Assembly (NCBI GenBank): GCA_964558415.1
Contig: CAZLDI010000013.1
Coordinates: 34,194-98,193, forward strand
From: CAZLDI01 sp964558415
GTDB taxonomy: Bacteria; Chloroflexota; Dehalococcoidia; SM23-28-2; RBG-16-64-32
Length of the DNA stretch: 64,000 nt
Direction of reading: 5' to 3'
Part shown: one piece after another, positions 10,060 to 16,840 of the stretch
How positions within the stretch are numbered: position 1 is the first letter of the stretch
How the letters are laid out: every line of letters starts with the position of its first letter
Program-made: the position numbers and the translations under genes
Notes under the pieces: model-generated
The model's database searches: none
Seen by the model: the letters and a program-made list of their open reading frames with translations, nothing else
Told to the model about the DNA's origin: nothing

Positions 10060-10090
10060 AAAACGGCCCCCGTAAACGGGGCCGCTCTCA
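10060..10090 (-). terminator. Rho-independent terminator of ssrA
   Basis: On the minus strand, CGGCCCCG-TTTA-CGGGGGCCG is followed directly by TTTTCTCTCTTT. The stem arms lie at 10064-10070 and 10078-10084, starting 17 bases after the tmRNA CCA end. Apart from this hairpin, the stretch 9910-10100 shows no gene. Confidence 0.88.
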
Positions 10091-10100
10091 TTTCCGATTT

Positions 10101-10455
10101 TGGTGGAGACGGAGGGGAATTGAACCCCTCGTCCAGAAGACACCCTCCCCGGATGTCCTACAGGCTTAGCCGTGCTTGGGTCTCGCTGGTGGTACCGCCG
10201 CGGCTACGTAACCCACCCGCCAGCCGATAGTTCTTAGGCCCCCCTGCATCGGCGTCGGAGGGACAGCACCCCGGCATTGCGTCGTCGAGTCCTGCCCACC
10301 GGGGCGAGGCCTGGACCAAACGTCGCTACCTTAGATTAGGCAGCGAGAGCGTACTGGTTTGTGCCAGTTATTTATGTGCCACCTGTTTAAGGAGAGTATG
10401 GCGATCTCCGCCTGCAATCCGGAGCCGACCGTCCCTGTCGAACCCATTCGTCCCC
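10101..10455 (-). ncRNA. ssrA: Transfer-messenger RNA (tmRNA)
   Basis: The minus strand reads GGGGACGAATGGGTTCGACA at its 5' end (10455 downward) and ends GGTTCAATTCCCCTCCGTC then TCCACCA at 10101. These are the two halves of the alanine-tRNA-like domain with an encoded CCA. The message part lies at about 10336-10368 and reads ...T-G-T-N-Q-Y-A-L-A-A-stop. The YALAA ending is the usual degradation tag seen by ClpXP and other proteases; the exact resume codon (GGC at 10365 or the codon before it) is not certain. Length, about 355 nt, is normal. Ribosomes stalled on broken mRNA are released by this RNA with SmpB, whose gene is 1.3 kb away on the same strand. Confidence 0.96.
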
Positions 10456-10464
10456 GTGCTTCAC

Positions 10465-10470
10465 ATTGTA
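10465..10470 (-). promoter_or_regulatory. -10 box of ssrA
   Basis: TACAAT on the minus strand, nine bases before the expected first base of tmRNA (GGGGAC). No good -35 box is seen 16-18 bases further upstream. The same gap (10471-10625) holds a perfect palindrome AACGATCGTT at 10509-10518, flanked by two copies of a TTAACCGAACC-like sequence, which could be an operator for ssrA or the opposite gene. Confidence 0.6.
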
Positions 10471-10625
10471 CCATCCCCGCCGTCGCTGTCCGGTGTTTAC
10501 CGAACCTTAACGATCGTTGAGTCCGGGTTAACCGAACCGTTCTCCTGCGACTGTTAGCCTGAGTTCATCGAGGCAGACCACAACCCGGCGCCGCCGGCGA
10601 GGCCGGAGGAGGGGAGGAGAGCGAA

Positions 10626-11720
10626 ATGAACGACACTAAGAGGCGAGACAGGCGACCAGAACGGGGACAGACGTTGATCCTCTTCGTTCTGGGTGCGACC
10701 GTGCTGCTTGGCTTCACCGCCATGGCGATCGACATCGGCATGTTCTTCGAGGACCGCCGGCATCTCCAGAACACCTCGGACGCCGCCGCGCTGGCCGGCG
10801 TCGTGGAGCTGCCGCAGGACCCGCCGCTCGCAAAGTCCAAAGCGAGGGACTGGGCACTCAAGCACGGGATCACCGATGCCCAGATCGAGAGCATAGAAGT
10901 GACGTCCGTTAACGCGTCCAATGACACTATCACCGTCGAGGTTGATAAGGAGTTCGGCTGGATATTCGCCCGCGTCTTCGGCAAGACGACCACCGCCGTC
11001 GGCGCCCGCGCCGCCGCGCGCGTCGGCTCGCTCGCCGGTGGGCACGACATGATGCCCTGGGCTCTGCTCATTGGCGACCCCGACTGCCTGGATGCTAACG
11101 GCGACCCGAAGTTCGGCGCCACCTGCCAGGTGAAGGTTGGCGGTGGCAGCGGCATCACGGGCTGGTACGGCGCCCTTGATTTTGACGGCGTCGGCGGCGG
11201 CTCCGCTGAGTATGACTCGAACATCATCGACGGGACGGTCGACTCCACCTACTGCATCTTCGGAGACCCCGCTCCCTACTGCGCCTCGGCTGAGACCAGC
11301 ATCGACGCTCTGAGCGGGAATAAGGTCGGCGGGACCGCCTCCGGGATCATCGATCGCCTGGCGGTCGGCGCTCAGTGCGATGGCGGCGGCGGCAACGGCG
11401 TCGATGACTTCGCCGAAGTGTTCACGCTGAACCCGGGTGGCGACCCGACCTACAACGTCGCCTGTCCGGACAGCCCCTGGCTGATCATTGTGCCGATCGT
11501 CAGCTACAGCAGCGTGCCGGTGGGCGATGTCACTATTCGCGGCTGGACGCTCGCCTATCTCAATAGCTACACGTGCGTCGGCGCCACCACAAAGAACTGC
11601 GCGACCGGCCACTGGGAAGTGCAGATCAAAATCGTTGACGCCGCGTACTCGCAGGTCGGGGGCTTCCTCGGGGCGTACGACCCGAACTCCGGCATTCTGC
11701 TCCGTCGCCTGGTCGAGTAG
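10626..11720 (+). CDS. TadE/TadG-like Flp-pilus assembly or surface protein
   Basis: 364 residues, start ATG at 10626 behind GGGGAGGAG. The N-terminus is RGQTLILFVLGATVLLGFTAMAIDIGMFF, given here by its RGQTLIL start and its AIDIG end: a basic stretch, one hydrophobic helix, then RRHLQNTSDAAALAG. This is the signature of the Tad_N / TadG family (putative Flp pilus-assembly proteins), which keep one N-terminal membrane helix and expose the rest outside the cell. The remaining 280 residues are Gly/Asp/Cys-rich with about eleven cysteines, suggesting disulfides in the exposed part. No pilin, TadA ATPase or other tad genes are in the window, so it may be an orphan surface protein. It is bounded downstream by a strong hairpin shared with smpB. 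Confidence 0.85.
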   Translation: MNDTKRRDRRPERGQTLILFVLGATVLLGFTAMAIDIGMFFEDRRHLQNTSDAAALAGVVELPQDPPLAKSKARDWALKHGITDAQIESIEVTSVNASNDTITVEVDKEFGWIFARVFGKTTTAVGARAAARVGSLAGGHDMMPWALLIGDPDCLDANGDPKFGATCQVKVGGGSGITGWYGALDFDGVGGGSAEYDSNIIDGTVDSTYCIFGDPAPYCASAETSIDALSGNKVGGTASGIIDRLAVGAQCDGGGGNGVDDFAEVFTLNPGGDPTYNVACPDSPWLIIVPIVSYSSVPVGDVTIRGWTLAYLNSYTCVGATTKNCATGHWEVQIKIVDAAYSQVGGFLGAYDPNSGILLRRLVE

Positions 11721-11746
11721 ACCCTCTAAATAGGACCCCACTCTGC

Positions 11747-11784
11747 GTGAGGGAGGCGGCATTTGGCGGCCTCCCTCACACTTT
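11747..11784. terminator. Bidirectional terminator between the TadG-like gene and smpB
   Basis: Perfect 11-bp inverted repeat, GTGAGGGAGGC at 11747-11757 and its complement at 11769-11779, with an 11-base loop. On the plus strand it is followed by ACTTTTCT. The last codon of smpB (11776-11778) lies inside the hairpin. Confidence 0.85.
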
Positions 11785-12291
11785 TCTACGCAGCGCTCTC
11801 TCCATCTGACGCTGAGCGTCCCGCTTCGCGATCGCGTCCCGTTTGTCGTAGGCCTTCTTTCCGCGCGCCAGCGCGATCTCCAACTTGGCCCTTCCACCCC
11901 TCAGGTAAAGGCGCAAGGGCACGATCGTGAGGCCCGCCGAGCCGATCTCGCGCAAGAGGTCCGTGATCTCCTTGCGATGGAGCAGTAGCCGTCGGCTGCG
12001 TGTCGGGTCGTGGTTCGCTCGCGCTGCTGGTGCGTACTGCGCGATATGCGCGCCCACCAGCCACATGTCACCGCTCTGAGGGCGCACGTACGCCTCGCGA
12101 ATGCTTACGTGTCCCTGCCGGATCGACTTGATCTCCGTGCCTACCAGCGACAGGCCGGCCTCTATCGTACTCAGGATATGGTAGTCGTGTCCGGCTCTTC
12201 GGTTGAGCGAGACAGTCTTCTCTCCGGCCGGCTTCCCGGCAGGGGGAGAGTTTACATAAGGTCGCCTACTGCTCTCGCGCTTGCGTATCAC
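11776..12291 (-). CDS. smpB: SsrA-binding protein SmpB
   Basis: 171 residues, slightly longer than the usual 150-160 because of an N-terminal extension of about 25 residues. The family core starts at VSLNRRAGHDYHI and includes AGLSLVGTEIKSIRQGHVSIREAYV and, near the end, RGKKAYDKRD, the basic C-terminal tail that enters the ribosomal mRNA channel. The start used is the GTG at 12291, which lies inside the end of the upstream protease gene (26-bp overlap); there is no clear ribosome binding site, so translation may be coupled. Works with the tmRNA encoded at 10101-10455 to free stalled ribosomes. Confidence 0.96.
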   Translation of the reverse strand: MIRKRESSRRPYVNSPPAGKPAGEKTVSLNRRAGHDYHILSTIEAGLSLVGTEIKSIRQGHVSIREAYVRPQSGDMWLVGAHIAQYAPAARANHDPTRSRRLLLHRKEITDLLREIGSAGLTIVPLRLYLRGGRAKLEIALARGKKAYDKRDAIAKRDAQRQMERALRRKV

Positions 12292-13507
12292 CCTGGAGGA
12301 AGTCTATCGCGGCGAAGAGCTGTACGTCGCGCTGTGCCTCGAGGTCTTCCGCCGTAAACGTGATGGGCACGTCTGGCGCCAGTCCCACGCCTTCAATCTG
12401 CTCCCCGCTCGGCGTAAGCCAGCGGGCGATAGTGACGTAAAGCGCTCCACCGTTCGAAAGATTGACCACGTGATTGACTGAACCCTTGCCGAAAGTCTGC
12501 TCGCCGATGAGCGTCGCTCGGTCATGGTCGCGCAGGGCGCCCGCCAGCACCTCGGACCCGCTGGCCGACCCCGGGCCGACAAGGACAACGACGGGAATAT
12601 CCGTGGCCTCGCCGCCGGGCTTTGCCTCGTAGATGGTCTCGCTACCGTCACGGTCCACCTGCGTGATGATTATCCCGTCATCCAGGAACATGTCGGCAAC
12701 ATCAACCGTGGAATCCAGACCGCCGCCCGGGTTGCGCCGCAGGTCCAGGATCAGTCCCGCGTAACCGGCGTCAACAATGCGCTCCAGTTCCGTTCGCAGG
12801 TCCTCCACCGTTTCGTTCGTGAACTGCTGTATCTCGATGTAAGCAAGGTCTTCGACGGCCGTGCCGTCCGCGTCTTCGATCGGCGGCGCGAATACCGTCG
12901 GTATGACAATCGTGTCGCGCGTTATCACAACTTCGTCGCTTTCGCCGCCGCTGTGCCGCACGGTGATCGCTACGTCCGTCCCCTGGGGACCACGGATGCG
13001 CTTGACGGCGTCGGCGACGGACCAACCTTCGGTTGACTCCCCGTCGACCGCCAGGAGCACGTCACCGGGCTGCACGCCGGCCTTCTCCGCCGGGGAATTG
13101 CGGAACGGCGCCACAATCACGATCTCACCCGTGACCGGGTCCTGGTCAACCTGTGCGCCGATGCCCTCGAACGCCCCGGAAATGATATCGATGCCCAGCG
13201 CAAAGTCTTCCGGCGAGATATATACGGTGTGTGCGTCGTCTAGGGACTCGATCAGCCCGTCGATGGCGCCTCGAAGCTGGATATCGTCGTCCAGGGCGTC
13301 CGGATTTACAAAGTCGCGTTCCAGTACCTCCTGGATCTCATTCAGGATGTCGAAACCACTCTGCTGGCCGGAGACATCTCGCACCGGCTCTCTGCTGCCG
13401 GACCCGCTGCTGCCGTCATCGGCGGCCGCATAGCCTATGACCCCGGCCATCACGATGATCAGCGCGACGAACAGTCCAAAGAACCCAAACTTCACTGTCT
13501 TCCACAT
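12266..13507 (-). CDS. S41-family C-terminal processing protease (CtpA-like)
   Basis: 413 residues. An N-terminal membrane anchor (FGFFGLFVALIIVMAGVIGYA, residues 8-28, hydrophobic) is followed by a Ser/Gly linker, a PDZ domain around residues 105-195 (SPAEKAGVQPGDVLLAVDG) and the tail-specific protease domain. The nucleophile serine lies in GSASGSEV at residues 313-320 and the general-base lysine is Lys341 in FGKG. The protein should cut exported or membrane substrates from their C-terminal ends on the outer face of the membrane. Start ATG at 13507 has GAGAGGTAA 9 bases upstream. It is the first gene of a two-gene unit with smpB. Confidence 0.95.
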   Translation of the reverse strand: MWKTVKFGFFGLFVALIIVMAGVIGYAAADDGSSGSGSREPVRDVSGQQSGFDILNEIQEVLERDFVNPDALDDDIQLRGAIDGLIESLDDAHTVYISPEDFALGIDIISGAFEGIGAQVDQDPVTGEIVIVAPFRNSPAEKAGVQPGDVLLAVDGESTEGWSVADAVKRIRGPQGTDVAITVRHSGGESDEVVITRDTIVIPTVFAPPIEDADGTAVEDLAYIEIQQFTNETVEDLRTELERIVDAGYAGLILDLRRNPGGGLDSTVDVADMFLDDGIIITQVDRDGSETIYEAKPGGEATDIPVVVLVGPGSASGSEVLAGALRDHDRATLIGEQTFGKGSVNHVVNLSNGGALYVTIARWLTPSGEQIEGVGLAPDVPITFTAEDLEAQRDVQLFAAIDFLQGDTQAREQ

Positions 13508-13903
13508 TGGTCGGTTACCTCTCGCAGTACGCCTTTACATAAATAGCGGCCGGATGGCCGCCATTCCCTTTTCCCCTATGCGGCATGCCTGCCATGTCTT
13601 GAACGTTGTTCGCAGGCAAGTTTAACATTCACTTGAGAAGCCCGGCAATCGATTGGATTTCCGATCGACCGGCGTCCGGGGTCTCTACAGGATACGAGTG
13701 ACTCAGGGGAGCGGATGTTACAGTTCTTTGCGAGAGAGATCCACGCAGAGTCACTAGGGCGAGCTACCATAACAGATATAGTGCGAACATATGCACCGCG
13801 AACTGCTGGCTGCCGTTTGACGGTGCGGAGCGCCGTCGAGTAACGTCAGAAAGTCGGTAGTGATAGCGATTCACAGCAGAAAGAGGTAACGGGAACAGCC
13901 CGC
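13508..13903. other. Intergenic region between divergent genes
   Basis: About 400 bp with no convincing coding frame, A+T-richer than its flanks. It must hold the promoters for the protease gene (minus) and the MetE-like pair (plus). A TATAGT at 13777-13782 could be a -10 box for the plus-strand genes, but no matching -35 box is clear. I see no recognisable riboswitch core (no cobalamin or SAM box). Confidence 0.5.
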
Positions 13904-14881
13904 GTGATGAAGACAACTGTCGTAGGGAATTACCCTAAGATACCCAACCGGCCGCGCCCCGCCAGGCTCCGCAACGCCATCAACCGTCGCGATCGCGGCG
14001 AGATGAGCAGCGAGGAGTTGGCCCGCGTTCAGGACGAAGTGACGATCGAGGTCGTCCAGGAGCAGGTGGAAGCCGGCCTGGACGTGGTGACCGATGGACA
14101 GGTGCGTTGGGATGACGACCAGACTTATGTCCCGCGGAAACTCGCCGGAATCGAGATCGGCGGCCTGCAGCGCTACCTGGACACCAACACCTACTATCGC
14201 CAGCCCGAGGTCGTGGGACCGCTCAAGTGGCTGGAACCCGTCCTCGTCCGGGACTTCCATTTCGCGGCGGAGCACAGCGAAAAACCGCTGAAGGTGATAG
14301 TCCCGGGACCGTATACGCTCGCCGCGCTCTCCGTGGACAAGCACTATGGCAGCCGCGAGAAGCTGACGCTGGCGTTCGCCGACGAACTGCGGAACGAGGT
14401 CCAGGCCCTGGCGGACGCCGGCGCGAAGATGATTCAAATCAACGACCCGGTCATCGTGTTCCACAAGGACGACGCCGCTCTCTTCTGCCGCGCGATCTCG
14501 CGGATGGTCGAGGGAGTCGGCGCAGAGATCGGCGTTTACACCTGGTTCGGCAGCGTCGCGGGAATCCTGCCACAGCTGCTCGATCTTCCCGTGCAGGTGC
14601 TGGGCCTGGACTTCGTCTGGGGCCCCGACAACTGGGATGCCCTCAAGGATGTCCGCTTCGACAAAAAGCTGGGGCTGGGCATCGTAGACGCGCGCAATAC
14701 GCGGCTGGAAACGCCGGAGCAGGTGGGTGAGGCGGTCCATCGCGCCGCGGAATTCGTTCCCGCGGATCAGATTTATGTCAATCCCTCCTGCGGCCTCGAA
14801 TACCTCCCGCGAGAGACTGCGTTCGACAAATTGAGGAACATGGTTGAGGGCGTCCGCCTGGCGTCTGGAGCCCCCGTTTAA
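13904..14881 (+). CDS. MetE C-terminal-like protein lacking the His-x-Cys zinc ligands
   Basis: 325 residues, the size of the single-barrel 'core' methionine synthases. The family frame is clear: VVGNYPKIPNRP at the start, FADELRNEVQALADAGAKMIQINDP in the middle (the residues before and after IQIN match the family), and YVNPSCGLEYLP near the end. However, where functional members have a His-x-Cys pair, this protein reads EIGVYTWFGSVAG, so both ligands are replaced (Tyr and Trp); only the C-terminal Cys is left. It therefore probably does not do the zinc-thiolate chemistry of methionine synthase unless through a partner. The start is GTG 13904 or ATG 13907; AAAGAGG is upstream with a small CGGG/CCCG hairpin between. 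It lies 24 bp before a paralog that keeps the motif. Confidence 0.85.
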   Translation: MMKTTVVGNYPKIPNRPRPARLRNAINRRDRGEMSSEELARVQDEVTIEVVQEQVEAGLDVVTDGQVRWDDDQTYVPRKLAGIEIGGLQRYLDTNTYYRQPEVVGPLKWLEPVLVRDFHFAAEHSEKPLKVIVPGPYTLAALSVDKHYGSREKLTLAFADELRNEVQALADAGAKMIQINDPVIVFHKDDAALFCRAISRMVEGVGAEIGVYTWFGSVAGILPQLLDLPVQVLGLDFVWGPDNWDALKDVRFDKKLGLGIVDARNTRLETPEQVGEAVHRAAEFVPADQIYVNPSCGLEYLPRETAFDKLRNMVEGVRLASGAPV

Positions 14882-14905
14882 GGACTTGCGACTGGAGTGC
14901 AGACT

Positions 14906-15913
14906 ATGGAACTGACAACTAACGCCGTCGGCAGCTACCCCAAGCCGGACTACTTGGCGCAGGCCCGGACCCAGTTCTCCCAGGGTAAGCTATCGCGCGA
15001 GGAGCTGGAGAAGCTCGAGAAGCAGGCCACCGAGTACTGGATCCGCCTCCAGGAGCGCATCGGGCTGGACGTCCTCGTCCACGGCGAGATGGAGCGCGGC
15101 GACATGGTCGCCTACTTCGCCGGCGAGCCGGGCGGAAACACCATCCGCGGCATGAAGCTCGGCGGCCTCGTGCGCTCGTACGGCAACCGCTACTATCACA
15201 AACCCATCATTTATGACAAGCTCGCTTGGCCCGGACCAATGACGGTCGACATGTGGAAGTTCTCCCAGGGGCTGACGGACAGGCCCGTCAAGGGAATGCT
15301 CACCGGCGCCTACACAATGGTCGAGTGGTCGTTCGACGAGCACTACCCTTCGCGTCGGGACGCCGTGCTCGACATGGCCCTCGTCATCCGCCGCGAAGTC
15401 GAGGCGCTGGTAGCTGCCGGCGCGAAGTACATCCAGATCGACGAGCCGGCCATTCACACGCGCCCGCACCAGGACTTCGACCTCGCCGTCGAGGCTATGC
15501 GGGTGACCGTGGAGGGAATCGACTGCGAATTCCACACCCACATCTGCTATGGGGAGGTCGAGGAGATCTACCCGGATATGCTGCGCCTGCCCGTCAAGCA
15601 GATACACCTGGCGTTCAAGAACACGGACTTCGCCTACCTGGACCTGATGAAAGAGAACCCCTACGACGCTAGCAAGGACCTCGGCGTTGGCGTGACAGAC
15701 GTGCACACGCGCTTCGTCGAGTCCGTCGATGAGGTCAAGGCTGGCATCATGCGTACCCTCAAGCTCTTCCCGCCGGAGCGCCTTTGGATATACCCGGACT
15801 GCGGGCTCAAGACGCGCACCGCCGAGGAGGCAGAAGGAAAGCTCCAGGTGATGGTTGACGCCGTCAACCAGGTCAAGCGGGAGCTGGAGATCGGCTCACC
15901 CGCCCGCGCCTAG
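14906..15913 (+). CDS. Core-type cobalamin-independent methionine synthase family protein (MetE-like)
   Basis: 335 residues from the ATG at 14906, which has CTGGAG eight bases upstream; a GTG at 14897 is less well placed. It shares with its upstream neighbour NAVGSYPKPDYL, AAGAKYIQIDEPA and YPDCGLKTR. It keeps the metal-site motif HTHICYGE (His-x-Cys) and the late Cys, as in E. coli MetE His641/Cys643/Cys726. The fourth ligand, a Glu in E. coli, is not obvious in QIHLAFKNTD. The N-terminal half found in full-length MetE is absent. Short forms of this kind have been shown in Dehalococcoides to take the methyl group from a methylated corrinoid protein; whether that holds here is inference. It is followed by a strong hairpin. 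Confidence 0.88.
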   Translation: MELTTNAVGSYPKPDYLAQARTQFSQGKLSREELEKLEKQATEYWIRLQERIGLDVLVHGEMERGDMVAYFAGEPGGNTIRGMKLGGLVRSYGNRYYHKPIIYDKLAWPGPMTVDMWKFSQGLTDRPVKGMLTGAYTMVEWSFDEHYPSRRDAVLDMALVIRREVEALVAAGAKYIQIDEPAIHTRPHQDFDLAVEAMRVTVEGIDCEFHTHICYGEVEEIYPDMLRLPVKQIHLAFKNTDFAYLDLMKENPYDASKDLGVGVTDVHTRFVESVDEVKAGIMRTLKLFPPERLWIYPDCGLKTRTAEEAEGKLQVMVDAVNQVKRELEIGSPARA

Positions 15914-15941
15914 CGCCGAAACGCCGCGCCCAACGAAACCA

Positions 15942-15985
15942 AAATCGCGCCGAAGTTCCTCAGCGACTCCGGCGCGATTTCTTGC
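15942..15985. terminator. Bidirectional terminator
   Basis: Perfect 11-bp inverted repeat AAATCGCGCCG (15942-15952) and CGGCGCGATTT (15970-15980), 17-base loop. The A- and T-rich edges let it work for the MetE-like pair on the plus strand and for the cupredoxin gene on the minus strand. Confidence 0.85.
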
Positions 15986-16003
15986 TTAAGCGCAGCCGTC
16001 CGG

Positions 16004-16729
16004 CTACTCCCGGCGCGCTGCTTTCCAGGCGTAGATGCTGCCCGCCCCGCCCGCGAGCACTGAGATTGCGCTCACACCCAGGATCAAGGCCAGCATCAGA
16101 TAGCCGTCAGACGCGCCCTCGGCTCCGGTCGTGGCGGGCTGCCCATTCGCGTCCAGCAGGCCGGCCACCCCACCCACGGCAGGGTCGCCGGCTGGCGGGG
16201 TCGTCAGCGCTTCAACGAGCACCCGGCCGCGCATAATGGTGGGGTGCACCTCGCAGCGATAGAAGTAGGCGCCGGGCGTCGTGAATGTGACAGGCCCGTA
16301 GGGCCATCCGGACGGCCCGGGGTTGGGCGGGTTCCGTAGACCCGAGTCATCGATCGGATTGCTCGCCGATACAGCCGCCCCGCAGGTGAGGAAGCCGCCG
16401 TCCGTGCACTCCGTTACCGTGTGGACGTTCGCCGCCAGCGGCGCCGGCGACACCCAGGTGATCGAATCGCCCGGGCCTACGTGGATCGTCGCCGTGCAGC
16501 TCGGGTCCGGATTTCCTTGCTCACACAGCGCCTCCGCGGTCGCGTGTCCGGGTCCGGGCACGAAACTGCCCGTCGGATGGAAGAAGTCGTCGTGGACGTG
16601 GACGTTGAAGTTGCCGTGAGACGCGCTTGCCGGTGTCGTCGCCCCCGGTAACAGCGATGGCCCAATCGCGATGAGTACACCCACCACCACTAGCCCCGCT
16701 ACCGGGATCAGCCGCAATATCCCCTTCAT
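16004..16729 (-). CDS. Membrane-anchored cupredoxin (plastocyanin-like) with VGG-type C-terminal tail
   Basis: 241 residues with a signal peptide (MKGILRLIPVAGLVVVGVL) and an exposed blue-copper domain. Likely copper ligands are the His of VHTVTEC and the Cys, His and Met of YRCEVHPTIMRG, the usual type-1 set. Two additional cysteines (TEC...FLTCG) could form a disulfide. After the domain comes PAVGGVAGLL, a polar linker, one hydrophobic helix (LMLALILGVSAISVLAGGAG) and the basic end WKAARRE. The same tail ends two other exported proteins in this window. The start ATG at 16729 has GGGGGTG upstream. Role: probably electron transfer or copper handling on the cell surface; the partner is not visible. 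Confidence 0.88.
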   Translation of the reverse strand: MKGILRLIPVAGLVVVGVLIAIGPSLLPGATTPASASHGNFNVHVHDDFFHPTGSFVPGPGHATAEALCEQGNPDPSCTATIHVGPGDSITWVSPAPLAANVHTVTECTDGGFLTCGAAVSASNPIDDSGLRNPPNPGPSGWPYGPVTFTTPGAYFYRCEVHPTIMRGRVLVEALTTPPAGDPAVGGVAGLLDANGQPATTGAEGASDGYLMLALILGVSAISVLAGGAGSIYAWKAARRE

Positions 16730-16771
16730 GTTCGCACCCCCTTTTGCTCCGAGCGAACTTGCCTGCGCCGC

Positions 16772-16777
16772 ATTATA
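16772..16777 (-). promoter_or_regulatory. -10 box of the cupredoxin gene
   Basis: A consensus TATAAT on the minus strand, 43 bases before the start codon at 16729. The region 17 bases upstream has no good -35 match. Confidence 0.55.
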
Positions 16778-16840
16778 CGCTTCCCAGGCGAGTTATGGAT
16801 GCATTGAGGGCGACAAACTCGGAAATTCCGCGGCCGGGTG

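Noticed and set aside
10554..11897. Long minus-strand open frame opposite the TadG-like gene
   Set aside because: It overlaps a gene with clear family motifs, crosses the terminator hairpin and runs into smpB in another frame. Its composition is that of an antisense shadow in GC-rich DNA.
13508..13903. Cobalamin or SAM riboswitch ahead of the MetE-like genes
   Set aside because: I looked for the conserved boxes and pairing elements and found none. A covariance-model search would settle it.
13871..14740. Minus-strand open frames opposite the MetE-like genes (also 14990-15706)
   Set aside because: They are mirror frames of conserved plus-strand genes, with no ribosome binding sites or motifs.
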